64,000 nucleotides of DNA from Nephrocerus scutellatus (lineage: Eukaryota; Arthropoda; Insecta; Diptera; Pipunculidae): assembly GCA_947095585.1 (NCBI GenBank), contig OX352762.1:90577749-90641748 (forward strand), read 5' to 3'. Position 1 is the stretch's first letter; every line of letters starts with the position of its first letter. The notes beneath the pieces are model-generated. The model did not search any database, was not told where the DNA came from, and saw only the letters and a program-made list of their open reading frames with translations. A program made the translations under genes and the position numbers. This document shows, in pieces, positions 12,460 through 23,619 of this stretch.

Positions 12460-12870
12460 ACTTTCTTTTACATAGTAAAAGGAAGTATAGTAATCATGGA
12501 AATTTTTGAGCTCTCGATTTTGGCAGATTTACCCGTTACCGTATCTCCTGAGTCAGAAAAAGCGAAAATTAAAAAATCTCTGTCTGTGTGTCTGTCTGTC
12601 TGTGTCCACTCTACAGCCCATACAGCTGAACATATCAGGATGAAAATTCATTTTTAAGCCTTTTACATAAAGTGTGAGCGGTCAGATGATTTTGACAGAA
12701 ATCTCACAGCCAGAAGTGACAGTTTACTTAGACAGTTTTTCGAGTTTTTGCAAATAACTCTAAAAGTATATCACAAAAGAAATTTAAGCAACAAAAAATT
12801 AAAAAAACAAAAAAAAATTAATATACATTTATACAAAGTCGTATTGTGCCCACATCTCCATTTTTAAAAG
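12460..12870 (+). repeat. Interspersed repeat with CTGTCTGTC run (family X), copy 1
   Basis: The order of words TTTACATAGTA, AGTATAGTAATCATG, GAGTCAGAAAAAGC, CTGTCTGTCTGT, CACTCTACA and AAAATTCAT matches a second copy near 50.5 kb. Downstream, TCGTATTGTGCCCACA near 12839 resembles TCGTATTGTGGCCACA near 14385. It appears non-coding. Confidence 0.65.
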
Positions 12871-13139
12871 ACAAACAACTTTTAAATTAAATAAAGTATT
12901 GTTTTATTAATATTTTATATTAATATGCGTTCAACAATTATTTTTGTTTTAATTGTTGTTGTTACATAGGGTGCTGTAAATGTTTTTAGAAAATGGTAAT
13001 ACTAGTGTTTTGTGTTTTTCCGATGCAAATCTCTATGTCAGTCAAAAATATTAACGCTTTTGGAGGTTATGTTTCTCAAAAGTAATCTGTCAGTTCGCAT
13101 CGCAACATTGTTTTTTATTTACTTGAAATATTGACTTCA

Positions 13140-14162
13140 GTGAAAAAATGGAATTATTTCGTGAAAATTTTCGTGTGATGATTTTTTACGATTTTCGAAA
13201 GGGGCTAACTCAACAACAATGCTTCGAGTCACTTCATTTAGCGACGTAGCACCATCCTTGGCTAGTGTTTATAATTGATACAATGAATTTAAACGCGAAC
13301 GACGTTCACTCAAAGACGAGCCTCCAAAAACAACTGTTGTGCCAGAAAACATCGATGATATGAGAAAACTGATTGAAGATGATCGTCATGTGACTTATCG
13401 GGAAATCGAGGCATGCCTAGGCATTATAACACCATCGTGTGTACGATCTTACATGAACATTTAAACATGCGGGAGCTATGTGTATGTTGGAAAAGGTTCG
13501 TGTCGATTGGTGCCGCTAATTCCTTAAAAAATTTGTTGAAGGTACTTTCAAAAACGTATACAAGATCGTGACAGGTAACGAGTCATGGATATTTGCGTAT
13601 GAGCCGGAAAGAAAAGGGCAATCGACTGTTTGGGTCTTCCAAATCGAAGAGAATCCAACTAAAGTAGTGCGAGCTCAGAGCGTTGGGAAGCAAATGGGCG
13701 TGTTTCTTCACGAAAACCGGTCATGTGGCTATTGAAAATCAAAAGACAGTCAATTCAGCTTGGTATGCGACCATTTGTTCGCCTGAGGTTTTCAATAAAT
13801 TGAGAGAAAACAACCCAAAACGGCGAATCATTTTGTATCACGATAATGCGAGCTCACACACATCACATCAAACAAGCGAGTATTTGAGCACTCAGACGAT
13901 CGAACTGATGGGTCATCCGCCATACAGCCCCGACTTCGCACCCAACGACTTCTTCCTGTTTTCAACAATCAAAGATAAGATGCGTGGACAACGATTTTTA
14001 TCGAAGCAAAGAAGCGGTTGAAGCGTTCAAAAACCATGTTTTGGAGCTATCATGTTCGGACTGGAAAAAGTATATCGATGAATGGTTTGAGCGTAAACAG
14101 ATGTATATATATCTTAAGGCGAATATTTTGAAAAGCAATAAAGCAATTTTTGATGAAATATT
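13140..14162 (+). pseudogene. mariner transposase, frameshifted and mutated
   Basis: The transposase cut and pasted a mariner element through a DDE/D nuclease. The start is near 13148 (MELFRENF, then an YDFRKGLTQQQC helix-turn-helix stretch), followed by PENIDDMRKLIEDDRHVTYREI. The catalytic core has VTGNESWI near 13568, YHDNASSHTS near 13836 and YSPDFAPND near 13924. The last two aspartates are separated by 34 residues, the mariner D34D spacing. The first catalytic aspartate is replaced by asparagine (codon 13577-13579). Stops and frameshifts split the gene. Residue patterns resemble the mellifera subfamily (from memory of family motifs). A SINE abuts the 3' end and no terminal inverted repeats were identified. 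Confidence 0.88.
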
Positions 14163-14345
14163 AACAATAATATTTGGCGCGACAGATCGTTGCGGTCCAA
14201 GGCCTAACTTCTCGTGACCAATCGTTTTGTGTTATATTTGTGCACACAAATGGAAGAAACCTACAATTTAATGCCGTATCCGAGTGGTGCGTTGAGAAGC
14301 TCTGCGTGACAATTTATATCTCTCTTACGTTTGTAAGAAATTCGC
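14163..14345 (-). repeat. tRNA-derived SINE (family S), head truncated
   Basis: Reverse-oriented body with AATAATATTTGGCGCGACAG at the tail end, then GGTCCAAGGCCT, and TTCGCGAGAGG at the other end. The tRNA-like head is degraded. The copy sits directly against the mariner remnant and may have truncated it. Confidence 0.75.
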
Positions 14346-14782
14346 GAGAGGTTGAAGATTCCAGCCCCAACCGTAAAAGAATGTCGTATTGTGGCCACAC
14401 CTCAATTTTTTTCTAAATTATTACAAATGTTTCTTTTACATATTTCCAATTTTTTTTCTTTGTGTTCCACTCAAATCATAAATAAATCAGCTCTTGAGTT
14501 AAGTTATTTATGACGGTGTAAAAACGCGATTATTAACTTGACCCTAGTGTTGAAAAGAGAAGCCATGGATTAATGCTAAAAAAATTCACTATACCATCTG
14601 CTTTCTGGAATTTGAAACCTTCTATTTTGTTATGCTTATTTGTTGTTTGTAGGAATGGAATGAAAAAGCATAACGAAATAAGCTAACGGTTTATATAACA
14701 ATTTGAGTAAAAGATTATAAAGAAACAACAAATTTTATACCATTCGTACAAAAACGTACAATTAGATATTATATTTATTTTA

Positions 14783-15072
14783 GTAATAATATTCGGCGCG
14801 ACAGTACGTTGCGGTCCAAGGCCGAGCTTCTCGCGACCATTTGTGTTGTGCATGTATATTTTTGGACACAGATGGGAGGGACCTAAAATTTAAGGCCGGA
14901 TCCGAACGGCGAATTGAGAAGCTTTCCGTGACAAGTATTTACTCTCGGAACGTTTTTCAGACATTCGCGAGAGGTGGGACACCGTGAAAAATGCTTTTGG
15001 TGTTACTGGGATTCGAACTCGAACCTCCTGCTCAGTAGCCATGCACATTTCCTCTGAGCCACGGCACCCCCC
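14783..15072 (-). repeat. tRNA-derived SINE (family S), best full-length copy
   Basis: On the minus strand it starts near GGGTGCCGTGGCTCAGAGG, where GTGGCTCAGAGG resembles a tRNA A box. It then has a B-box-like GTTCGAATCCC, a body with TCTCGCGAATG and GACCGCAACG, and the tail GCCGAATATTATTA. At about 285 bp it is the best template for the other copies. It has no open frame; SINEs move with the enzymes of a partner LINE, which is not identified here. Confidence 0.9.
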
Positions 15073-15134
15073 TTAAAATTAAAATAAATTAGAGCTTTTT
15101 TATTTTTCAATAATATTGAAATTTGCTTTTTATA

Positions 15135-15990
15135 CCAACAAAAAAAACACCCATAAAAATTAAAAAAATTCATGTAAATTCTCTAAAAGGAGAAAGACAA
15201 AGTTTGAACCGGGTTAACTTGGAAAAAAAATATTAGAGCCCCTTTACTTCAAAATATTTACAAAAACTGATGTCACCGGAGATACACATGTGTAAAAAAT
15301 TGTATGGAAGCTCCCGAACTTGGGGACCGATCACTTCTAATTTTCAATAGGAAGTGTTGACATCGGAGATACATATGTGTTGAAAATTTGAAGAAAACTG
15401 GGGTAATTTTTAAAAAATGACTCAGGGCTCTCAGGGCCCGGTCACTCCAAAAATTGTACAAAAAGTTTTGTCCATTGGTGATACATATGTGTTAAAAATT
15501 TGAAGAAATCGGGCTAATTTTTAAAAAAATTGTATGGGGCCCCTCGGGCTTCAGGGCCCGTTCACTACAAACATTTTACAAAAAGTGTTGTCCATCGGAG
15601 ATACACATGTATATAAAATTTAAAGAAATTCAGGTAATTTTCTTTAACAATTTGCATAGGGCCTCTCGACCCCGGGGCCCGGGGCCCGGGGTCTCCAAAT
15701 TTTTTACAAAAAGTGTTATCCATCGGAGATACACATGTATAAACATTTTGAAGAAAATCGGGTAAATTTTGTAAAATATTTGTATGGGAGCCCTCCGGCC
15801 CCAGGGCCCGAGGGGCTCAAATTTTAATAAGAAGTGTTGTCTACGTAAGTACACATATAAGCAAAATTTCAAAAAAATCAGGATTTGGGAAATAGGATGA
15901 AAATTGATTGCAAGATTCCACGACAAACCGACCGACCGGCCGACAACCGAACGTGCCACGGGCAAGTGAAGTTAATATAGAGAATTTAAT
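15135..15990 (+). repeat. DINE/Helentron-like repeat (family H), complete
   Basis: It starts CCCATAAAAATTAAAA, then CATGTAAATTCTCTAA, and ends AGTTAATATAGAGAATTTAA. TAAATTCTCTA and TAGAGAATTTA are inverted copies near the two ends. Between them are about six core units of roughly 125 bp, each with TACACATGTGT, GAAGAAAATCGGG and a GC-rich GGGGCCCGG block. A CCGACCGACCGGCCGAC run precedes the 3' end. No protein is encoded. Confidence 0.8.
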
Positions 15991-16914
15991 TACAACTCAT
16001 CCACCATTATAATATGTACTTTTATTTATGCCAATGAACGCAGATTGAAGGGTGCAATTGGCTGACGTTAACCACCCTATAAACTTTATTACTGTTGTAT
16101 TACCGTATTTGGAAGTAATTAATTTAACAAAATATAAAATTTAGGTACATAGAAAATTACCTAATGTTTGCTAAGTGTTTTCTTCGACATTACGTTCAAG
16201 AATGCAATTAACACACAAACATCGTTTGATCATATAATTTTTTTATGTTCTAATGTTAATTACAGTTCGCGGTAATAGCAACGAAATGACGAATGACTAA
16301 TGGTCCATTGCAGAAAACAAAAAGTTTCATTAGGTATGTACTTGACGGGTGGATTCGCAAAAAGCTCGATCCGATACCGGGAGGTCTTATCCTGACTCAA
16401 AAATTACTCTTTTATAATTTATTGTGCGCAACAAACGAACGAATGACTACGTGGCCATTATATCCTCAGGGCGAATATGTCATATTCGTTTTTTTTTCAC
16501 TGACAACATTATTAATCAAATATAGTAATTTGTATAGAATTGAAATAAGCCAGATGTGACACATCTAATTGATTTGTTATCTGATTGGATTGAATACTTT
16601 TATTTTGTAAATATGTTAAAATTCTAAACTCAAATGGTAGGCGGTCGTTTTTCTGCAATAATGTTTTTGTTTTGGTTTACTTTAATTAAATCCAAAAAAT
16701 GCTTATTTTTTTTTTATTTTTTTTATAATTTACCCTTATAATGCTTAGCACAGCGTGGGCTAAAAGGCTAAAGAAGGAATCTCTGCATTGGTTGGTACGT
16801 CCGATGAAAGGTCTAATGGTAGACACATTAACACATTCGCTTCCATGATTATCGAGTACAAAATTTTTCCTTTACTGAATAATTTATCTTAATGTTTCTA
16901 AGCATAATATATAA
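15991..16914. other. AT-rich stretch, nothing recognised
   Basis: An 88-codon open frame near 16.3-16.56 kb has no recognisable motif and is treated as chance. No shared repeat was seen. Confidence 0.4.
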
Positions 16915-17660
16915 AAAAACAAACCATAAAAATAAAATTTTTCATGTAATTCTCTAATAGGAGATGGGTATGTGTTAAAACTTGAAGAAAACCGGGTTAA
17001 TTTTTAAAAAACTTACATGGACACCACACGGGTCTCAGGGCCCGATCACTCCAACAAACTTACAAAAGGTTTTGTCCATCAGTGATACACATGTGATTAA
17101 AATTTGAAGAAAATCGAGCTAATTTTTAAAAAATTTATGTGGGCGCCCTCGGGCTTCACGTCCATCGGAGATACACATGTATATAAAATTTAAAGAAAAT
17201 CGGGTTAATTTTTTTGAAAATTGTTTATGGGCCCCACGACCCCGGCCACCAAAATTTTTGCAAAAAGTGTTGTCCATCGGAGATACACACGTATATAAAA
17301 TTTAAAAAAAAAATCGGGTTAAGTTTTTTAAAAAATTTGTTGGGGCCCCATGACCCTCCAAACCCTGTCTCCAAAATTTTTGCAAAAAGTGTTGCCCATC
17401 GGAGATACACACTTATATAAAATTTAAAGAATATCGGCTTATTTTTTTTTTTAATTTTTTGGGGCCCAATGACCCTGGTGCCCGGAGTCTCCAAAGATTT
17501 TACAAAAAGTGTTGTCTATCGGAGATACACATGTGTATAAAATTTGAAGAAAATCGGAACCGGGGTCTCCTCAATTTTTACAAAAAGTGTTGTATATCAG
17601 AGATACACAACATATATAAGAGATTATAAAATTTGAAGAAAATCGAGTAAAAATTCAATA
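16915..17660 (+). repeat. DINE/Helentron-like repeat (family H), 3' truncated
   Basis: The 5' mark AACCATAAAAATAAAA with TCTCTAATAGGAG is followed by five to six core units with CATCGGAGATACACA. The terminal GTTAATATAGAGAATTTA is absent. Remnants of a non-LTR element follow shortly after. Confidence 0.8.
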
Positions 17661-17689
17661 GTTTGAACATTAGCGTACAGCACAGTTGC

Positions 17690-17930
17690 ACAGTTGCACA
17701 GTTGAATGTAACGCTTCTAAACCCCATTGCTGTCTTCTCTTATCTAACGTATAAACCTCCAACCTGTGTCTATGAATGGAACTTGCATCGAAGAAATTTA
17801 AACGTAATATAAACCTCCAAGCTGTATCCATGGATCGAAGAAACTAAAAAGTTTTAATTGTTGGTATATGCCTCAACAAAAGGCTTCGTGGGAACGATCA
17901 CGACCATGTTGTAAAATGTTAATATTAATG
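17690..17930 (+). pseudogene. Small fragment of the 2.6-5.3 kb non-LTR element
   Basis: It matches the region just after the reverse transcriptase FADD box of the first element: CCCATTGCTGTCT, GAATGGAACTTGCATCG, then AAAGGCTTCGTGGGAACGA and AAAATGTTA. The block with AACCTCCAA and CCATGAATG-like words is duplicated inside it. No open frame survives. Confidence 0.65.
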
Positions 17931-18375
17931 CGAACAGTTTTATTGAGATATTGTGTACCTGGCGCCAATACCTGTGAATGTCTGAAGTGCTCTAATAGAG
18001 AGTTAATCCCACAATTAGAGTTATTCAGGTTTTTTCTCAAATACTAATTTATGTCGTCACTTGACGCCATAGAGGGATCGGGTACCGAAATAAAGGTGGC
18101 AGATATATGTAAAAGTTCTTATGCCTTTGAGCCCCTTTTCGATGTTTATGCTTGGGAAGATCTCGATGGGATGAATATCAGCATATCACACACTAAGATA
18201 ATTACTTTGATGTGTCGTCGTGACTTTTATGTTGGGATCAAAAAGACCAGTTTCGAATTTTGGATTTAAATTCGATCACCGAAATGCGAGACCAAATTTC
18301 TTGGGTCCAGAGCCGGTGTTATAAAATTTCTGTTAGAGACTGGTCAAAGCATATCAGATTCGAGGATTAACTTAA
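17931..18375. other. Unassigned stretch
   Basis: A 72-codon open frame at 18051-18269 has no recognised motif. Nothing else seen. Confidence 0.35.
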
Positions 18376-18379
18376 GTAA

Positions 18380-18632
18380 CTTGGACAACTGAGGATGAGG
18401 TTTAAAGTTCAAGTCCCAGAAAACACCAAAAACCTTATTTACGGCGAATCTCTGGCAAACATCCGATAATAATAACTACCTTGGAAAGCTTCTTAATTCT
18501 CCGTTCGGATATGGAGTATAATTTTAGGTTTCTTCCATTTTTCTTCAAAAATATAACATGCTAAGCTCGAATTGTTGCGTGTAGTTGGGCTCTGGACCAC
18601 AACGGTCCATCATGCCAAATATTGTATGTATT
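18380..18632 (+). repeat. tRNA-derived SINE (family S), diverged
   Basis: The B-box-like GTTCAAGTCCC is followed by the S body (AACACCAAAAACC, GGAAAGCTTCTTAATTC, GGACCACAACGGTCCATC) and GCCAAATATTGTA at the end. Its divergence from the 14.8 kb copy suggests an older insertion. Confidence 0.7.
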
Positions 18633-20075
18633 TCATTTTATTGATATACATGTGCAAGCAATAATAATGAACAAACAAAATCAATTAATTAAAGCTCCCT
18701 ACTTCTTTAGGAAAAATCTGGCATTTCATCCGTAATGTTATAACAAACAACAACGGTAAAATATACGTTCAATTGAAAAGTCGGAAAACTACTTACGTCA
18801 ATCAAATGCACTTATAGTTAATTGTTTATGCCATTGAATTGGACTGGACCTCATTTTCAGTTGCAGTGATACATTTATTACGACGCTATAAATGAAAATG
18901 TGAAAATATAGAAATAATCTGCATTATAAACTATGAGTGTGCATTCTGAGGGAAAATAAGGAAAGCGACCAGACAAATATTGACTTTTTAATTGGCCAGT
19001 TGGAATTTGTTTATTTTCTTAGCAAATATCATCGCGCTGGTAGTGCAGATGTAAAATTTTCGGCACAAGAACATTTCGGATATTTGTTTTATTATTCGCA
19101 ACGTTGCTCTGTGTTACTCTTCCGTATGGCTAAGCAAATTTAAGTTTGAAATTCTAAATCGGACGCTCATCTGCAGATGCGAATAATTTGAACATCATCA
19201 TGCATCCATCATACAGCGCTTTTCAGGGAATCTCTCATAATAGTGAGATTTTCTCATTTTGCGGTTCGCTTTTGGCGGCACACATTAAAAAAGTTTGACG
19301 ATGAACAGCGGAACTATGACGATTAGATCGATTATGCCTTTTAGTGTCTGTGCCCATCAGTCCAATGTTTTCATATTTTATGAGTGGTGGTTTATAATTT
19401 TTTCTATTTGTGTCGGTCGGTGTGCCCTATTGGGGTTTTAATTGAATGTATTTTGATGGGTAGCATAATTAAAATTAAATGATATCGAGGCATATGTGTA
19501 CATTTTTTTTAAGAAGTATTGGTTTATCTAAATAAATGTTTAATAAAAAAGAATAAATAGCTTTTAGTAATAGTTCATTTTTTAATTCTCCTATAAGTTA
19601 TTCGATTGTATTTCGACATTTCAACCAACTGCGCAAATCTCCCAATTCATTCAACATTGATGCAACTTTGTACAAACTATGACAAAGAATTTATATATAT
19701 AGAATTATATATATATATATACTTTTTATTAATTAATTAAAATTATTTTTACAAAAGAAGTTTTCTTTTATTTTGCGTGCTTCGCATACAGCTGCCTTAC
19801 CCCCTTTGGATCCTTCCGCTCATCAGCACCACAAAAACATAATTACGGTTTCCGTTGTTAGATGGATAATTATTTTGAACCTCTGGCTAAAAGGACAAAA
19901 CATAGCATATTTGATGCAGGTTAAAAAATATGTTATCCCGCTGAAGGGCTTTAAAAGTGAACCGTATTTTCGCTGCTATCGTCTGTGTCTCTTTATTTTT
20001 TGTAAATTATTATTTCTTTACAAATGTTTGTCCTTTTTCAAAAAAATACAAAAGTACAATGCATTTAGTTTTTTT
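18633..20075. other. AT-rich stretch, nothing recognised
   Basis: It includes a TA-rich run near 19695-19725. Open frames of 60-130 codons lack motifs. The 5' part of the following retroelement may begin somewhere after 20 kb. Confidence 0.4.
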
Positions 20076-20080
20076 AAAAA

Positions 20081-22440
20081 ATGTTTACTGAAGTTCAAAG
20101 ACATTGCGGCGGTTTTTTTAAAGCATACCACAAAGATGGATCCTTTCCACGACAATTGAAAATGGACTTCATCACCCCCTTTGATTCTCCGCTCACCCTG
20201 AGGCAACCGTGGAAACTACATTGTAGACATATTAGAAGAAAAGAGACTGACTTTGTCACCTTGAATGATTATTTTCCCACCAGGATCACCGCTACGTGCT
20301 CTAGCTCGGCGGTTATTACAATAGCCAGCACCTCGCTATTAGGTTGCCTATCATGGCAGGCAGTACCAGCGCTTAGCTCTGATCACATCTACATTGTTAT
20401 CACAGTGGATGGACCAGACAACTTTGTCATATCCGACCAGCGAATATTCATTAACCACAGCAAAGCCAATTGGCAAGGCTTCGCTGATTTCGTCGATACA
20501 AAATTAAATCAGTTGCCTTATCCACTGAACGCTATATCTGGTGAGAAGGCCTTCCGTGACATTGTAGTTCGTGCCGCCAAAAGATTCATTTCCGCCGGAA
20601 GAATCAAAAAGGTCATTCCAACCTTTCCGCCGGAAGCCCTCCGGCTTGCCGAGCTTCGCGACCAACTAAGAGTTATGGATCGTGCTGACCCTCGAGTTAT
20701 TTAGCTAACCAAGGACATACAAAAACTGGTTGCCGATCACCGGCGATCCAAGTCATCTTGAGAACTGCACGCTAGGATCCAAAAAACTCTGGTCTACGGT
20801 CAAAGGTCTTTCTGGGAAATCCCAATCTCAGGGCCTAACCTCTATCAATACGACAGCAGTAAAAAATGCGACAATTCGTCCAACCCGTCAGCTCACGAGA
20901 AAACCATTCGTCCAGTTTTACGCAAAACTAAAAGCGTTAAAATGCCAATGCAATCCAAAGCAACCTACCTTCACCGCCCTTGAGGTGCAAGAAGCAATTA
21001 TGAAGGCTAAACCTTCCAAGGCACTTGGGGCGGACAGGATTTCAATGTTTATGTTGAAGAAGCTACATAACTCCATCCTGGATTTTGTAGCAAAAATCTT
21101 CAACCGAACCGCATGGAAAACCTCACCATACTAAACGTATGGAAAATTGTCAAGGTAGTTCCAGTTTTAAAGCCGGGCAAACCCAACCACGAAAGATCGT
21201 CTTATAGACCAATTTCGCTGCTCTCTCCTATAGCCAAAATTTAAGGAACACTCCTCCTCCCCAGTCTTCATTACCAGTTGAGTCTCGCCTTCCACGAATA
21301 TGGCTTAAGGAAACATCGCAGCACTACTACCGCCTTAACGGAGCTGACGTCCCACATTGCGGACGGTCTTATCCACCGTCGCCCGTACTGGCGCACTGCT
21401 GTCGTGGCACTCGATTTGTCCAAGGCTCTCGACACGATTGACCACTCTACTCTTCTACAGGACATACTGATTTCCACTATCCCCGACTCCATCAAAAGGT
21501 TCCTGTCAGCTTAGAATAAATGGCAGGAGGGCACATGTGGAATTCAGAAATTCCTGCTCAAAGCACCGGAAACTTAAGATGGGAGTCCCACAAGGTGGGG
21601 TCCTCTCCCCCATCTTTTAATCTCTACGTCTCGATGCTTCCTACTCCCCCTATTGGCGTTAAACTGATAACTTACGCTGATGATTGCTCTGTTGCTGCCT
21701 CCGGTGCAGATGTAAACAGGTCACACAAATGATAAATTCCTACCTGACAGAGCTATCTGAATTTTTCAAGAAAAGAAAAGTCCACCTCGCTTCCCAAAAA
21801 TCATCTGCTACGCTGTTCACCTCTTGGACTAAAGAAGTCAGGTTTTACGTGAAATTCGTATTAACAACGAAATTATCCCTACAGTTAATAACTCCAAAAT
21901 TTTAGGAGTCATATTCGACAACCTCCTTTTACCTTGTGTAGACACGCAAAAAATATTTGCAGTAAAGTTAACTGTCGAAATAGGGTTCTAAGAGCCCTAA
22001 CCGGAACCGCATGGGGTAAGGACAAAGAAGTCCTTGTGACGGCGTATAAAGCTATTGGCCGCTCAATTATTAACCACGATGCCCCCGTCTGAACGTCATT
22101 TTAAGTGACGCTCAATGGAATAATAACAGGTCCAGAAAAAATACAGCACTTCGCATCGCAACTGGGTGCCACTCCATCACCAACCCTTATCATCTTCATA
22201 TCCTCCCCTCCCCCCCCTTCACAGTGAACTGTTGTCAAAGCAGTACTTGTTAGCCTGCCACAACCCCGGATACCCAGTTCACGACATCACTATCAGTGAG
22301 ATGCCTTCACGCTGCATACGTCAAGACATCAGGACGAACAGAGACTGTATAAACCCTTGTCCTTGGTACACATCCCCCCTATAGATAGTAGCGAAAATTC
22401 GATACCCAGGGAAACCCCGACAGGCCTGGCGGAACTTCGG
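20081..22440 (+). pseudogene. Non-LTR retrotransposon ORF2 (jockey-group type), broken
   Basis: The 3' part of an endonuclease (SSDHIYIV near 20378) is followed by a linker with an ANWQGFADFVD stretch. The reverse transcriptase has KALGADRISMFMLKK near 21018, SSYRPISLLSPIAK near 21200, YGLRKHRSTTTAL, LDLSKALDTIDHS near 21412, GVPQGGVLSP near 21580 and an intact YADD at 21673-21684. The C-terminal region has LRIATGCHSI near 22150. Several frameshifts and a stop after DPRVI break it. In the LSKALDT motif the usual AFD is ALD. The clade is not firmly placed. It differs clearly from the elements at 2.6 kb and 47 kb. Confidence 0.87.
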
Positions 22441-22925
22441 TCAGACATTTTGAACGTACGTTTGTAAAAATTTTTGTGTTAAACGAGCTTTATTGTTGCA
22501 ATGCCCAGCAGTTTTTCTGAATTTTTTGTATGCCGAAGGCAACAATGCATCATTTAATTCCTTTTTCCGGTACACTCCTTGATTCACCTTGACGCCCTGA
22601 CCGATAAAGACTAGCGGATAAAGATAAAGACTAGCAGCTTCCCAAACCATTTACAGAAAATACCAAGTTGACGAGATCGTGAAGTTCGTGCAGACATTTT
22701 AGCACTGTGCATCTTTCAAGTCGAACTGCCTTTTGAGCTGTTGTTAAATCTTGCACTCTTTGAATCTTGTAGGGCTTGAAGTTAATTTTTCAGTGCTTCC
22801 ATCGGACACGTGCAGATTTTTTTGTTAGTTTTTGCGCACTTTGTCGTGGATTTCGTTTAATTTTTGCCTTCACTTTGAGATGTTGCTGTCTTTGGAGTCC
22901 ATTGCGTTTTGCAAATACGACGTAT
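22441..22925. other. Unassigned stretch
   Basis: It may contain the 3' untranslated end of the preceding retroelement. No motif was seen. Confidence 0.35.
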
Positions 22926-22928
22926 ATA

Positions 22929-23224
22929 AAGGGTGTTTTTTTGGGAGGTTTGTTTTTCCGATAGATGTCGTTTTATTTTATGACAGTTGTTTTGACAGCT
23001 CAAAGTGGCATTTCTACTCAGTATTGTTTGGCAAATCATTATGAAAAAAAAAAAAAAAAAAAATGACATTTGTGAAAAATAGTCGTGGTAGCCATATGCC
23101 AGAAATTGTGTTTAAATGTTAAATGCCAAAAAATTATCTACCAAATAAAAAAAAATTTTGGTCATTTCATAATTTTATATGTGTTTTATTCAAAAAAAAA
23201 ATCGGCAACCTCTTAAAAAAACAC
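22929..23224 (-). mobile_element. MITE (family M), left arm of a palindrome
   Basis: This copy is inverted relative to the one at 54.6 kb. It starts AAGGGTGTTTTTTTGGGAGG, preceded by TA, and runs to CAACCTCTTAAAAAAACAC. It encodes no transposase and contains a 20-bp A run. Mobilisation by a Tc1/mariner-type transposase is inferred from the TA target and terminal repeats. Confidence 0.85.
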
Positions 23225-23255
23225 GTTATATCTAACGGGTGTAACGTTATATCTA

Positions 23256-23418
23256 ACGGGTGTTTTTTTAAGAGGTTGCCGATTTTTTTTTTGAATAAAA
23301 CACATATAAAATTATGATATGACCAAAATTTTTTTTTATTTGGTAGATAATTTTTTGGCATTTAACATTTAAACACAATTTCTGGCATATGGCTACCACG
23401 ACTATTTTTCACAAATGT

Positions 23419-23451
<33 letters not shown>

Positions 23452-23566
23452 CATAATGATTTGCCAAACAATACTGAGTAGAAATGCCACTTTGAGCTGT
23501 CAAAACAACTGTCATAAAATAAAACGACATCTATCGGAAAAACAAACCTCCCAAAAAAACACCCGT
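23256..23566 (+). mobile_element. MITE (family M), right arm of a palindrome
   Basis: It starts ACGGGTGTTTTTTTAAGAGG after TA and ends CCTCCCAAAAAAACACCCGT before TA, giving terminal inverted repeats of the form CGGGTGTTTTTTT plus a TA target. A T run of 31 lies in the middle. It differs only slightly from the solo copy at 54.6 kb. Confidence 0.87.
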
Positions 23567-23619
23567 TATTTATGCTTCATTTTATGTGAAGAAATAATAT
23601 CATTATTATCATAAATTGG

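Larger units (their letters stand above)
22929..23566. repeat. 638-bp near-perfect palindrome of two MITEs
   Basis: Arms of about 300 bp are reverse complements of each other around a 31-bp spacer. Within the spacer, ACGTTATATCTAACGGGTGT occurs in two overlapping tandem copies. The main arm difference is the homopolymer: 20 A on the left against 31 T on the right. Single-stranded DNA or RNA from here would fold into a long hairpin. Confidence 0.9.

Noticed and set aside
14174..14416. 80-codon open frame
   Set aside because: It is read through a reverse-oriented SINE; similar frames at 6518-6811, 11465-11659 and 61394-61597 have the same cause.
15630..15965. 111-codon minus-strand frame with a recurring pattern
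   Set aside because: The pattern comes from the tandem core units of the family H repeat; the same applies to frames at 17214-17494 and 28353-28604.
18051..18269. 72-codon frame with acidic N-terminus
   Set aside because: No recognised motif and no splice context; too short to support as a gene.
19773..20159. 128-codon frame
   Set aside because: It is Lys/Phe-rich from AT-rich DNA, has no motif, and runs into the start of the non-LTR remnant.
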